64,000 nucleotides of DNA from NCBI GenBank assembly GCA_023443455.1, contig JAEZUE010000069.1, forward strand, positions 47,498-111,497. Reading direction: 5' to 3'. Source of the stretch: Verrucomicrobiota bacterium. Lineage in GTDB: Bacteria > Verrucomicrobiota > Verrucomicrobiia > Opitutales > Opitutaceae. Positions 17,877 to 26,555 of the stretch are shown one piece after another; within the stretch, counting starts at the first letter, position 1; the number at the start of each line of letters is the position of its first letter. The position numbers were made by a program, and so were the translations under genes. Under the pieces are notes generated by a model. That model did not search any database. It had not been told where the DNA came from and saw only the letters and a list, made by a program, of their open reading frames with translations.

Positions 17877-18131
17877 ATGACGAAAGACGACATCAAGAAG
17901 CTGGTCACCGAAATCATCGCCGACATCGCCCCGGACGAGGACCTCAGCGGTCTGAAACCCGATGTGCGGCTGCGCGAGCAGCTCCAGCTCGATTCGATGG
18001 ACTTCCTCGACATCGTCATGGAGCTGCGCAAGCGCCATGGCATCGAAGTGCCCGAGGCCGACTACATGCAGCTCGCCACCCTCGACAGCTGCGCCGACTA
18101 CCTCGAGCCGAAGTTCGCCGCGAAGGGCTGA
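17877..18131 (+). CDS. Acyl carrier protein
   Basis: 84 residues, the size and charge of a discrete acyl carrier protein. The phosphopantetheine attachment serine is S40 in LQLDSMDFLD, a DSM rather than the common DSL motif. Helix 2 continues as IVMELRKRHGIEVPEADY. It follows the ketoacyl synthase by 10 bases and is followed by a strong terminator, so the operon has just these two genes. Its Met after the active serine and the dedicated synthase suggest a secondary carrier rather than the main AcpP. Confidence 0.92.
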   Translation: MTKDDIKKLVTEIIADIAPDEDLSGLKPDVRLREQLQLDSMDFLDIVMELRKRHGIEVPEADYMQLATLDSCADYLEPKFAAKG

Positions 18132-18160
18132 AGCGGTTTCGCGCGATCGATCCTCCACCC

Positions 18161-18192
18161 GACAAGGCCCGGCTGCAAAGCCGGGCCTTGTC
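18161..18192 (+). terminator. Terminator of the ketoacyl synthase-ACP operon
   Basis: Perfect 14-pair stem (18161-18174 with 18179-18192) closed by a GCAA tetraloop and followed by a short GTTT. It lies 30 bases after the acyl carrier protein stop. Confidence 0.8.
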
Positions 18193-18292
18193 GTTTCCGG
18201 CGCCCGCGAGGCGACGGAATCCCGCGAAGCCCGAGCAAGGTGCTTGCCGCATCCGGATGCTTACGACTGTATCGCGCGAGGCCCCAAAACAC

Positions 18293-18943
18293 ATGTCGAT
18301 CAAGCTGGCCATCGTCGAGGATCAGGAGCTGTTCCGGCGGCTGCTCGTGGAGCTTTGCACCAAGCAGTTCGGCTTCGAGGTCGTGTGCAATGTCGGCACG
18401 GTGGCCGCGGCCCTCGAGCAGATCCCGGCGGCCAACCCCGACGTGCTCATGCTCGATCTGCATCTGCCCGACGGGGACGGCCTCGACATCGCGGCGGCGC
18501 TCTTCGAAAAGATGCCCGACCTGAAGGTGCTCGCGCTGACCTCGCTGTGCGACGAGGTCACGATCCACCGCATCCGCAAACTCGGGCTGCAGGGCTTCGT
18601 CGACAAGAACGTACAGGACCCTCAGTTGCTGCGGGCTGCGATCGAGACGGTGGCCTCGGGGCGGGTCTACTACGCCGAAATCATGCAGCAGGTGCAGCAG
18701 TCGATGCGCACCGATCCGGTGTCGTTTTCGAAGGTTCTCAGCGAGCGCGAACAGGAACTGTTGCAGCTGCTCGGCCGCGGTCTTTCGAACGAGGAGGCCG
18801 CGGAGAAGATGGGGCTCACCGCGTGGACCGTGCATTCCCACCGGCGCAACATCATGAAGAAGCTCGGGGCGAACACGCAGGCCGAGCTGATCCGCTACGC
18901 GTTGCGCAAGGGCTTCGTGCGGCCCGACGGCGCGCAGTTCTGA
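18293..18943 (+). CDS. LuxR/NarL-family two-component response regulator
   Basis: 216 residues: a receiver domain (1-120) with the acidic pair E9-D10 and phosphoacceptor D55 (LMLDLHLPDGDG), then a LuxR-type helix-turn-helix (about 145-208; SEREQELLQLLGRGLSNEEAAEKM, TVHSHRRNIMKKL). It would bind DNA when phosphorylated. The start at 18293 gives MSIKLAIVEDQ; 35 upstream in-frame codons lie in the terminator and repeat-like gap. It is convergent with the hybrid kinase at 19112-23029, a possible partner. Downstream, one copy of a dispersed ~140-bp repeat begins 5 bases after its stop. Confidence 0.92.
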   Translation: MSIKLAIVEDQELFRRLLVELCTKQFGFEVVCNVGTVAAALEQIPAANPDVLMLDLHLPDGDGLDIAAALFEKMPDLKVLALTSLCDEVTIHRIRKLGLQGFVDKNVQDPQLLRAAIETVASGRVYYAEIMQQVQQSMRTDPVSFSKVLSEREQELLQLLGRGLSNEEAAEKMGLTAWTVHSHRRNIMKKLGANTQAELIRYALRKGFVRPDGAQF

Positions 18944-18948
18944 GGCGC

Positions 18949-19088
18949 AAGCGTTCGGTCGAGTGACGAGGGACGAGCGTCGAGGGGCCGATCACAGAGG
19001 AGATCGAGCGAAACGCTCGTGTTGGATGCTCGCCGCCGATGGTTTGGCGCTCGTCCCTCGACGCTCGCCTCTCGACCACATCATCACG
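18949..19088. repeat. Dispersed repeat, copy 1
   Basis: This 140-bp block is nearly identical to 56695-56827, with about 10 substitutions and a 7-base difference near 18970. It starts GTTCGGTCGAGTGACGAG and ends CTCTCGACnnCATCATCACG. It carries inverted elements (GAGCGTCGAGG near the left end, CCTCGACGCTC near the right), so it can fold back. It fills the gap between the convergent regulator and hybrid kinase genes. Confidence 0.9.
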
Positions 19089-19111
19089 GCTGAGGCGGGC
19101 GGTTCGCGCCG

Positions 19112-22100
19112 TCAGTTCTGGCCCGCGTTCTTGGAGGCTGCCGTCGTGCCCATCTGGCGGATGCGCCGCCGGGCCGTCGTGGTGAGGGTCTCCACGGCGC
19201 GGCCCGCGTCGGTGCGGTTTTCGAGCAGGCTTTGTTCGGCGTCGCGGGCGGTCTCGGCGAGTTTTTCGTCGCGCGCCAGGATGGCCAGGGAGATGAGGCG
19301 GTGGGCGTGGCGGCGGGCGGCGGCCTGGTCGTTCTGGCGCCAGCAGGTCACCAGCGCCTGGGTCTCGACATCGAGCTCGGCGTGGAGGCTGCGCTGCTGG
19401 TCGTCGGTGAGGGCCAGACCGGCGAAGAGCCCGCCGGGGCTCGGGCTCGCGGGAGGGGCGAGTTCGGCGGCGGCGGTTCTGGGCGGTTGCCCGGAGAGGC
19501 GGTCGTTGCAGGCCTCGATGAGTGCGGCCAAGTGGGGCAGGGAGATCGGTTTGGGCAGGAAGGCGTCGGCCCCGGCGGCGAGGACTTTTTCCTCGATCCC
19601 CTTGGCGGCGGCGGCGGTGGTGGCCACGAGGAAGGTCGGGCGGGGCCCGCCCTCGGTACGGATGCGGCGGATCAGGGTGAGGCCATCCATGCCGGGAAGG
19701 TCGAGATCGATGAAGGCGAGATGGTGGGCGCGAGCCTGGAGCAGCAGGTGGCCGCTGGTGCCGTCGGCCGATTCTTCGACCTTGCAGCCGAGGCGCTCGA
19801 GGTGGTCGCGCAGGATCAGGCGGTTGAACGCCTGGTCGTCGACGACGAGGGCCCGCAGCGCGGTGTGGTGGGAGGCGGTGCGGGCGACGATGGCGGGCGG
19901 GGTGGTGCTGGCGGCGACCTCGAGCGGGATCGCGAGGCGGAATTTGGCTCCCATGCCCGGTTGCGAGTCGACATCGGCCTCGCCGCCGAGCAGTTCGGCG
20001 AGCTCGCGGACCAGGGCCAAGCCGACGCCATAGCCGCGGGGTGTCTCGGCGGTGGTGGAGGCCGGCCCGCGGGCGAATTTCTCGAAGATGCGGGACTGCT
20101 CGGAGGGGGCGATTCCCGGGCCGGTGTCGGCGACGGTGAAGACGACGACGACCTTGTTGCCTTCATGGGAACGCAGGCGGGCCGACAGGCGCACGTCGCC
20201 GCCGCGGGCGTAGCGGGCGGCGTTGGCGGTGTAGTTGACGAGCACCTGGCGGATGCGGTGCACATCGCCGACGACCGAGTCGGGCAGGGACGGGTCGGCG
20301 GAGCAGGAGATGCGGCCGCCGTCATCCTCGATCTGGAGACGGAACATCTCGGCGATGTCCTCGATGAGCAGGCGAGGTTCGAAGCGTTGCGGTGTGATCT
20401 CGATGCGGCCGGCCTCGATGCGGGCGAGGTCGAGCACGTTGTCCACGACCGAGCCGAGGTATCCGGCGCAGGCCTTCAGGGAGCGGGCGAGCTGGCGGGA
20501 GCTTTCGTCGGGGTGCTGCTGGGCGAGCATGGCCGAGAGGCCGATGACGCCGTTGAGCGGGTTGCGGATCTCGTGGTTGATGTGGGCGAGGAACTCGGAT
20601 TTGGCGCTGTTGGCGGCGGCGAGTTCGCGGGTGCGTTGCTCGACCAGCTCCTCGAGTTGGCGCCGGTGGGCGCGGGCCAGGCGCAGGCGGGCCAGGAGAA
20701 CTGCGGTCGACAGCAGCACCAGACCAAGGGCGTAGGCGAAATAGGCGGGACCGGAACGCCACCACGGCGCCTGTACTGTGAAGAAAAGGACAGCGGGCGC
20801 CGACGTGCGCCCGATGGCGTCGACCGACCGGGCCTCGAGGCGGTAGGTGCGGTCCTGGAGACCGTGGAACACTCGGTACGGGATTTCCCCCAACGGCATC
20901 CAGCCGATGTCGATGCCCTCCAGGCGGGTCTCGAGGTGGACGCGTTGGCCGGTGCGTCCGCCGGGCACGGCGATGTCGAAACGCAGGCCGGTGTTCTCGA
21001 AGGGGACGATCGGCTGGTGGTGTTCGAGGGAGCGTAGACCCCGCCCGTCGGCGAGAATCGCCAACGGGTCGATCGAGGGCACGACGGGCGGGTTGGCGGC
21101 GAGCGTGCCGGGAGATTCGATGCGAAGCAGCCGGCCCGGCAGGCCGAGCCAGAACACCCGGCTCTCGCCGTGCGCTTCCCCGGGTTCGGCGAAGAGCGCG
21201 GAGGGCTGGTCGGTGAGGGGCAACGGCGGCAACCGGACGAGCTCGCAGGTGAGGTTGTCGCCCTCGGCCCGGAGGCGGGCGATGCGGATCTGGTAGGGGA
21301 GGCGTTCCTTCTGGCCGAGCGCCAGCCAGACGGTGCCGTCGGGCTCGGCGGGGGCGATGGCGTGTATCTGGGCGTTGGTGATGGCCGGGAGCGGCACGAA
21401 GCGGTCGCCGGCCTCGTTGAACTCGACCAGGCCTCCGTCGACGGTGGCGAGCAGATGCGACCCGACACGGAACAACTCCGGCAGGGCACCGCCCCATTGA
21501 CGCAGGTTGCTGCGGTAGCGGCGGACCGCGACTTTCCCGGCTCGGATCGCTTCGGGTGGGGCAACCCTGACGATGCCGCTGTTGAGCGTGGCGATCCAAT
21601 GCGAGCCGTCGGGTCCTTCGACCAGCGAACAGGCGTCGTGTTCGATCTCCACCGGGGGTTCGACCGGCTCGAGGCGGCCGTCGATGAACCGGCCGCGTTG
21701 GAGGGACGCTCCCTCGACCCAAGCGAGTCCGCCGGTTGTCGCGGTCCATGATCCGATGAGGGTGGTTTCGCCGGAGCGGATCGAGCGGGTGCGGCCGCTG
21801 GCGGGCTCGACCAGGTCGATGCCGCTGGTGCTCGCGGCCAGCAGGTGTCCCCCTGCTTCCAGCATCTGGGTGATCCGCTCGTGCTGGGGCAACAGCTGTC
21901 GCCATTGCCCGGTGGGCCCCGTCAGCTGGAGCAGTTGGGGGCCGTTGGCAATGAGCAGGTGGCCCTGGGAACGTGCGGCCGAAGACACGCGACGGCTGCT
22001 CAATCCGTCACGGGTACTGAATACGGTGGCCGACAATTCGTCGCAGAGCAGTGTCACGGCCTGTGGGGTCGTGATCGCGAGCCCGTGACGTTCGCTTGTC

Positions 22101-23029
22101 GCGAGGTCGAAGACTCGATTGTCCGGCAGTCCGGTGCTGCGGTCGATCGACGACACGTGGCGGCCGACGCGGTCGAGCACGAGGACCCCGTGCCGCAGGG
22201 TGGCGAGCGCGGCGAAGCCTCCGGGAAGAGGCGCGGCCGTGGTGACTTTGTCCTGGGCGAGCAGGTCGGCGGCCGCCCCGGTCACCGGCTCGACTCGGTT
22301 GCCCGCTTCGCGAAACACGCGCCCGTCGGTGCCGAAGAGTCGGGAATTATCCGGAAATCCGACACACCACTCGATTCCGGTCGAGGCGTAGGGTTCCGGG
22401 AAACCGGCCGGTTCGATCCCATTTTCCGAGATCTTCATCGTCGCCACCTCGGGTTGGGCGACGTAGGCGTTGCCCTCGGCGTCGCGCCAAGCGGTGAGGC
22501 GTCGGGGGGCCGGCAACGACCAGACCCGGGTGCCGTTGGGGCGTAGCCAGTAGACCCGGTTTTCACTGACGGCGACGGTGGTATCTTGCGGAAGGGCAAA
22601 GACCGCACTGATCCCGCCGAGGTCGTGCTGCATCTCGGCGGGCAGTCGGGAACTTGCGGAGGTGAAGACCGGCGAGCCGTCGGCGCGGAACTCCAGAGAG
22701 CCAAGGAGGTTGTCGCCACCGAGCCAGATCCGGCCTGCCGTGTCCTCTGCCAGCGAGCGCACCAGAGAGCCATCGGGCACCGGCATGGAACGCCACGATT
22801 CGCCGTCGAAAGCGAGGAGACCGTTGTGGCCCACGAAGAGGGTGCCGTTTTTTGTCCGCAACGTGCAGCGGTACGGGGCCAACGTCCCGGTGTCCCGCGC
22901 GGTGTAATGATGGAGCAGCGGAACACCCACGCTCGAGTCATCCCAACGCGCCCCCCACGCCGTTGCCGTGCCGCCGGAATGGAGCATGGCGAGCAGGGTC
23001 AAGGCGTGATGAAGGCGCGGGAACCGCAT
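19112..23029 (-). CDS. Hybrid sensor kinase: beta-propeller, Y_Y_Y, HisKA, HATPase, receiver, degenerate HPt
   Basis: 1305 residues. Order of domains: signal peptide (1-25), propeller blades (about 40-670), Y_Y_Y-like domain, one transmembrane helix (AYFAYALGLVLLSTAVLLA), coiled linker, HisKA with H819 (AHINHEIRNPLNGVIG), ATPase (NYTANAARYA, DTGPGIAPSEQSRIF), receiver with D1108 (FIDLDLPGMDG), and a C-terminal helical segment RRHAHRLISLA that resembles an HPt domain. No DNA-binding domain is present, so it should relay phosphate to a separate regulator; the convergent LuxR-type protein at 18.3 kb is a candidate. The architecture suggests sensing of a carbohydrate in the periplasm. Monocistronic. 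Confidence 0.92.
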   Translation of the reverse strand: MRFPRLHHALTLLAMLHSGGTATAWGARWDDSSVGVPLLHHYTARDTGTLAPYRCTLRTKNGTLFVGHNGLLAFDGESWRSMPVPDGSLVRSLAEDTAGRIWLGGDNLLGSLEFRADGSPVFTSASSRLPAEMQHDLGGISAVFALPQDTTVAVSENRVYWLRPNGTRVWSLPAPRRLTAWRDAEGNAYVAQPEVATMKISENGIEPAGFPEPYASTGIEWCVGFPDNSRLFGTDGRVFREAGNRVEPVTGAAADLLAQDKVTTAAPLPGGFAALATLRHGVLVLDRVGRHVSSIDRSTGLPDNRVFDLATSERHGLAITTPQAVTLLCDELSATVFSTRDGLSSRRVSSAARSQGHLLIANGPQLLQLTGPTGQWRQLLPQHERITQMLEAGGHLLAASTSGIDLVEPASGRTRSIRSGETTLIGSWTATTGGLAWVEGASLQRGRFIDGRLEPVEPPVEIEHDACSLVEGPDGSHWIATLNSGIVRVAPPEAIRAGKVAVRRYRSNLRQWGGALPELFRVGSHLLATVDGGLVEFNEAGDRFVPLPAITNAQIHAIAPAEPDGTVWLALGQKERLPYQIRIARLRAEGDNLTCELVRLPPLPLTDQPSALFAEPGEAHGESRVFWLGLPGRLLRIESPGTLAANPPVVPSIDPLAILADGRGLRSLEHHQPIVPFENTGLRFDIAVPGGRTGQRVHLETRLEGIDIGWMPLGEIPYRVFHGLQDRTYRLEARSVDAIGRTSAPAVLFFTVQAPWWRSGPAYFAYALGLVLLSTAVLLARLRLARAHRRQLEELVEQRTRELAAANSAKSEFLAHINHEIRNPLNGVIGLSAMLAQQHPDESSRQLARSLKACAGYLGSVVDNVLDLARIEAGRIEITPQRFEPRLLIEDIAEMFRLQIEDDGGRISCSADPSLPDSVVGDVHRIRQVLVNYTANAARYARGGDVRLSARLRSHEGNKVVVVFTVADTGPGIAPSEQSRIFEKFARGPASTTAETPRGYGVGLALVRELAELLGGEADVDSQPGMGAKFRLAIPLEVAASTTPPAIVARTASHHTALRALVVDDQAFNRLILRDHLERLGCKVEESADGTSGHLLLQARAHHLAFIDLDLPGMDGLTLIRRIRTEGGPRPTFLVATTAAAAKGIEEKVLAAGADAFLPKPISLPHLAALIEACNDRLSGQPPRTAAAELAPPASPSPGGLFAGLALTDDQQRSLHAELDVETQALVTCWRQNDQAAARRHAHRLISLAILARDEKLAETARDAEQSLLENRTDAGRAVETLTTTARRRIRQMGTTAASKNAGQN

Positions 23030-23306
23030 GCGAACGGGTATTTTGGTGGGTCAAGGATCCTCGTTTACCAAATAAATGGCAAGAGGCTCACTGAAGGCTG
23101 GTACGCGAAGCGGTGGATGTTTGGTGGAGCGCTGACACTGTCTCGGCCCGTGGCAGCAAGCAATCCCAGTTATGATCGGTCCTTCTCCCAGCGCTCTTCG
23201 GGTGTTGTGGGTGGCGCCGCCGATTGGGTCTGCAGCTACTTTGAAGACGGCCGCTGCGGCGCGCACGTTTTCTTCCGGGGCAGGCTGGTTCCCGGATGGG
23301 AATGAT
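23030..23306. other. Intergenic region upstream of hybrid kinase, no gene seen
   Basis: The stretch has mixed composition and no convincing open frame on either strand. A TATGAT box occurs at 23171 on the plus strand but without a matching -35 hexamer. It must hold the promoter of the minus-strand kinase and perhaps that of the RNA candidate that follows. Confidence 0.4.
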
Positions 23307-23441
23307 CAATCAGCGCGACGGTGTTCCCCGCTTATGCTACCAATGTGGGGGGCAGCAGAGTAGGGACGCCGTCGCGCCTTGATTGAAACGAACTCCTTCT
23401 GGAGTGAAACGCAGGCGTGGGAGCCTGCGTTTTTCGTTTTT
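23307..23441 (+). ncRNA. Candidate structured RNA ending in an intrinsic terminator
   Basis: A long hairpin spans 23307-23385: CAATCA with TGATTG, then 15 consecutive pairs (three G-U) of GCGCGACGG... with its partner ending at GTCGCGC, and an inner UGCUACC/GGCAGCA stem. A small ACTCC-TTCT-GGAGT hairpin follows. Last is a perfect 9-pair terminator stem (23408-23416 with 23423-23431) with a T-rich tail TTTTTCGTTTTT. No open frame covers it. I could not match it to tmRNA, RNase P RNA, 6S or the SRP RNA core. It could be a small RNA or the trailer of an unseen transcript. Confidence 0.5.
23408..23441 (+). terminator. Strong intrinsic terminator (plus strand)
   Basis: Stem AACGCAGGC / GCCTGCGTT with a 6-base loop and a run of ten mostly T bases. 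No protein gene ends upstream on this strand, so it supports a non-coding transcript. Confidence 0.85.
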
Positions 23442-23522
23442 CGGGAGGGCGGCAGCAGCGGCCTCATCATTCGGCTGCCCTGCCGGCTGGCGCGCGGGCG
23501 TGGGAGGCCGCGACGTGATGAG

Positions 23523-23564
23523 TCCGCCCGCGATCCGACCGGGATCGCGCGGAATGCGGGCGGA
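23523..23564 (-). terminator. Hairpin after the purA operon
   Basis: Nine-pair outer stem (23523-23531 with 23556-23564) enclosing an inner GATCC/GGATC-like stem, immediately after the stop of the small gene at 23569. No U-run follows, so it may be a processing or Rho-assisted end. Confidence 0.45.
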
Positions 23565-23568
23565 GGTT

Positions 23569-23826
23569 TTAGTCGCTCGGTGTCGGCCCCGTTTCGAAAT
23601 CGACGAGCTCGAAACGGCCGAAGCGCGGGCTCGAGCGTATCGCGAAGCTGGTGCGGATGCCGTCGGCATCGAAATGGCAGCGCGGCTCGGCACCGGAGCG
23701 CCGGGCGCGTTGCACCTCATCGTGGCCGTCGCCCTCGATCGGCACGTACTCGTGGACGCCCGGCTCGCGAGGGGGCGAGTCGGCGGTGAAGATGCCGACT
23801 TCGAAGGGGCCGTGGTAGAACGTCAC
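23569..23826 (-). CDS. Small protein of unknown function downstream of purA
   Basis: 85 residues starting MTFYHGPFEVGIFTADSPPREPGVHEYVPIEG. Not recognised. It has no signal peptide or membrane segment and is predicted mostly beta. The start lies 30 bases after the purA stop, so it is probably cotranscribed. The amino-acid composition is ordinary and the frame is bounded by purA and a hairpin, which supports it as real. A link to purine synthesis is only suggested by position. Confidence 0.6.
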   Translation of the reverse strand: MTFYHGPFEVGIFTADSPPREPGVHEYVPIEGDGHDEVQRARRSGAEPRCHFDADGIRTSFAIRSSPRFGRFELVDFETGPTPSD

Positions 23827-23856
23827 CGGAGCAAGGTCAGGGATTTCGCCTGTGCC

Positions 23857-25401
23857 TTACGCGAGCTTGAGCAGCTCGGCGGTCGATGGGATGTCCTTGA
23901 TGATCTGAGACGGGAGCGGGCCGACACCCACGTAGCGCAGGTTCGGCAGCTCGGCGGGCAGCTCCTCTCCGGCGTAGGCGCAGCCGACGATCGCCTTCAT
24001 CATGGCGGCGACGTAATGCTGGGCGGCGGCGGGGAGATCGGACCACTGGCGGGCCTGCGAGATGTCCTCGGCCCAGCCGGGGTGACGTTCGTACACCGGG
24101 GTGAGCGTCTTGCGGAACTCCTCGTGGCGCGGCACGTGCCGGAGCACCTGGCCGTCGGTCGTGCGGTAGCCGGTGCAGATGAGCAGGTCGTCCTGCCAGC
24201 CGCCCGACCAGGTTAGCGCGTCGATCTTGTTGATCATCACGTCGTGGTAGCCGCCGTAGCGCAGGGCGTCGCCCTTCTCCACCGCGTCGAACCAGCCGAC
24301 CATGCGTTGGCGGCCGGTCGAGGTGCCGAACTCGATCTGCTTGAGCTTTTTCGCGAGCGGGTGGACGTCGTCCATCTGCGTGAGGAAGGTGTGGGTACCG
24401 ACCTTGGTGTCGTAGCCCTTGGCGACGCCGAAGACGTGCACGGGCTGGAGCGGGATGCCGATGGACTCGAAGATCTCGGGCGTGAAGGTGTGCGAGGCGG
24501 TGACGTTGGGGGAAAAGCCGCGGCGCTTGTCGAGCCAGTAGGACTGGCCGAACTCGCCGACGATGGAGCGGCCGGCGCGGATCTCCTGGAGCACGACCTC
24601 TCGGACCTCGCAGACCCGGGGGGCGAGGGCGGCTCCGGCCTGCCAATACACCTCGGTGACGAGGTCGAGGTTGAGCGTGAAGGGCTTGTCGCCCTTGAAG
24701 CGGATGAAATCGAACTCCTCGGGGGTGAACACGCCGGCCTCGATCGCCTCGGCGTTGGCGCGTTTCTCGGCGACGGTGAGTTTCTCGAAGAAGCCGTTCC
24801 AGGTCTGCTCGCTCACGCGGCAGACGTGCTGGATGGTGCGCAGGGCGCGGTCGGCGCGGGCGGCGAGCTTGCGGGCAAACGCCTCGCGGGTGCCGCGGAA
24901 ATCGGTGTAGTAGACCTGCCATTGCCCGGTCTCGTCGTTGTACGAGGGGGTGATGCCGCGGCCGGTGGAGCCGCGCGGTTCCTCGCCGAGGACCTGCACG
25001 CGGTAGTCTTCCCAAGCGAGGTCGAGCAGGCGGTGGGTGAGATCGGAAACGAGGGTACGCTCGTCGATGGCGAGGCGAGGGAAGACCTTCATGCCGCGGG
25101 CCTCGAGCGGCTTGATCTCCCACCAGAATTTGCGCGGGTCGGCCACGACGCCGCTGCCGATGCCCAGATGGGTGACGCCTTCCTCGATGACGCCGGCGGG
25201 CAGGAGGTTGAGCTTGATGCCGCCGGCGGTGTGGCCGCTGTTGGCGCCGCCGTTGACCTTGAGGACGACGGAGACGGGGCGGGCACCGGGGGTGTTGCGC
25301 AGTTCCTCGGCGACCTCGGAGATGAGGCGGCCTTTTCCTTCGTCGCCGAAGCTGATTCCGACGTCGGCGATGAGCGGGCAGGTGATGGGCGTGAGAGACA
25401 T
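23857..25401 (-). CDS. purA: Adenylosuccinate synthetase (divergent, long form)
   Basis: 514 residues against about 430 for typical PurA. It joins IMP and aspartate using GTP, the first committed step to AMP. Key motifs are GDEGKG (19-24) with the catalytic aspartate and NGGANSGHT (50-58). FGTSTGRQRMVGWFD matches the nucleotide-binding loop, which usually reads TGRPRRCGWFD. The opening IADVGISFGDEGKG and the stretch EEPRGSTGRGITPSYNDETGQWQVYYTD differ from common enzymes and account for part of the extra length. The start at 25401 is chosen from MSLTPITCPLIADVG; the longer frame upstream runs into the ribH promoter region. The first gene of a two-gene unit, divergent from ribH. Confidence 0.92.
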   Translation of the reverse strand: MSLTPITCPLIADVGISFGDEGKGRLISEVAEELRNTPGARPVSVVLKVNGGANSGHTAGGIKLNLLPAGVIEEGVTHLGIGSGVVADPRKFWWEIKPLEARGMKVFPRLAIDERTLVSDLTHRLLDLAWEDYRVQVLGEEPRGSTGRGITPSYNDETGQWQVYYTDFRGTREAFARKLAARADRALRTIQHVCRVSEQTWNGFFEKLTVAEKRANAEAIEAGVFTPEEFDFIRFKGDKPFTLNLDLVTEVYWQAGAALAPRVCEVREVVLQEIRAGRSIVGEFGQSYWLDKRRGFSPNVTASHTFTPEIFESIGIPLQPVHVFGVAKGYDTKVGTHTFLTQMDDVHPLAKKLKQIEFGTSTGRQRMVGWFDAVEKGDALRYGGYHDVMINKIDALTWSGGWQDDLLICTGYRTTDGQVLRHVPRHEEFRKTLTPVYERHPGWAEDISQARQWSDLPAAAQHYVAAMMKAIVGCAYAGEELPAELPNLRYVGVGPLPSQIIKDIPSTAELLKLA

Positions 25402-25593
25402 GGGCGGAGGAAAAGGTGAAGGGCAGAGCGGGCGACTTGATGTCGGCCGCTGGACGCGAAACGTGAAAGCAAAATCATGCGCGGGGTGCTTGGCGAGCGC
25501 GGAGAATGGGGTGGTTTCACGCTTTCGGATTGCCAGTGTGGGCCGAACCCGAACCGTGGAACCCTTCGCCCAATCCTCGTTGTTTTCATCACC

Positions 25594-26067
25594 ATGAGCC
25601 TTCAAGCACCTTCCGCCCTCGCGATCGACGCCCGCGGCCTCCGCTTCGGCATCGCGGCTGCCCGCTTCAATGCCGGCTATGTCGACGCCCTGCTCGAGCG
25701 CTGTGTGGCGAAACTCAAGGCGGCGGGCGCGGCGGAACCGCTGGTGGTGCGCGTGCCCGGATCGAACGAGTTGCCCGTCGCGGCGCAGGCGCTGGCCGAT
25801 CGCCGCGAGTTCGACGCGATCGTCGCCCTCGGCGTGCTGATCCGGGGCGACACCATCCACTACGAGGTGATCGCCAACTCCGCCACGCAGGGCCTGCAGA
25901 CCGTCGCCTGCGCGAGCCGCATCCCGGTGATCAACGGCGTGCTCACCGTGGAGAACGACGACCAGGCCCGCGAGCGTTGCCACGGTGCAACCGACCGCGG
26001 CGCCGAGTTCGCCAACGCCGCCCTCGAGATGGCCGATCTCTTTCGCAATCTTCGCCCAACCGCATGA
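25594..26067 (+). CDS. ribH: 6,7-dimethyl-8-ribityllumazine synthase
   Basis: 157 residues, the family's usual length. It condenses the ribityl pyrimidine with dihydroxybutanone phosphate, the step before riboflavin synthase. Visible are ARFNAGYVD, the substrate loop VPGSNELPVAAQ, the catalytic H89 in GDTIHYEVI and INGVLTVENDDQARERCHG. The ATG at 25594 directly precedes the typical short N-terminus. The stop overlaps the nusB start (ATGA), so translation is coupled. The leader shows no FMN riboswitch features. Confidence 0.95.
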   Translation: MSLQAPSALAIDARGLRFGIAAARFNAGYVDALLERCVAKLKAAGAAEPLVVRVPGSNELPVAAQALADRREFDAIVALGVLIRGDTIHYEVIANSATQGLQTVACASRIPVINGVLTVENDDQARERCHGATDRGAEFANAALEMADLFRNLRPTA

Positions 26068-26507
26068 GCAGTCCGATCCAACAACGCCGCGACGGCCGCA
26101 TGGCCGCGGTCCAATTTCTCTATTCCTGGGAGCTCAACCGCCCCGAGCATCTCGCCAGCGCACTGGAGTTTTTCTTCGGCGAGATGGAGCAGCCGCGCGA
26201 CTACTACCCGTTCGCCGAGGAGATCATCCACGGCGCGATCGAGCACATGGAGGAGATCGATGCCCACGTGCGTACCCTCGCGCAGAACTGGGATTTCGAC
26301 CGCATCGCGAAGATCGACCTGTCGATCCTGCGTGTCGGCATCTTCGAGATGTTGTACCGCAAGGACATTCCCCCGGTGGTCTCGATCAACGAGGCGATCA
26401 ACCTCTCCAAGCAGTTCTCCAACGCCGATGCCAAGCGCTTCATCAACGGCATCCTCGATCGACTGAAGGACAAGCTCGGCCGCGACGCCCGCAAGGGCGA
26501 GGAGTGA
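26064..26507 (+). CDS. nusB: Transcription antitermination factor NusB
   Basis: 147 residues, all-helical. NusB binds boxA RNA with NusE to promote antitermination of rRNA operons. Family landmarks are RRDGRMAAVQFLYSWELN at the start, LRVGIFEMLYRKDIPPVVSINEAINLSKQFS and AKRFINGILDRL at the C-terminus. The start overlaps the ribH stop by 4 bases. ribH-nusB adjacency is common across bacteria. Confidence 0.96.
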   Translation: MSSPIQQRRDGRMAAVQFLYSWELNRPEHLASALEFFFGEMEQPRDYYPFAEEIIHGAIEHMEEIDAHVRTLAQNWDFDRIAKIDLSILRVGIFEMLYRKDIPPVVSINEAINLSKQFSNADAKRFINGILDRLKDKLGRDARKGEE

Positions 26508-26555
26508 GGGGCCGGTCGGTTTCGTTGCTGTGACGCGGGAGGCCCCAGCCCTTTC

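Noticed and set aside
23240..23441. SRP RNA, 6S RNA, RNase P RNA or tmRNA identity for the structured RNA
   Set aside because: The diagnostic cores (the GGAAGGAAGCAGCC-type loop of SRP, the RNase P CR-I segment, a tmRNA tRNA-like end) are missing; kept as an unassigned candidate.
25402..25593. FMN riboswitch in front of ribH
   Set aside because: No conserved RFN core segments can be found and the leader is short.
25402..25983. N-terminal extension of PurA to 708 residues
   Set aside because: The extension is antisense to ribH and the conserved PurA start is MSLTPITCPLIADVG at 25401.
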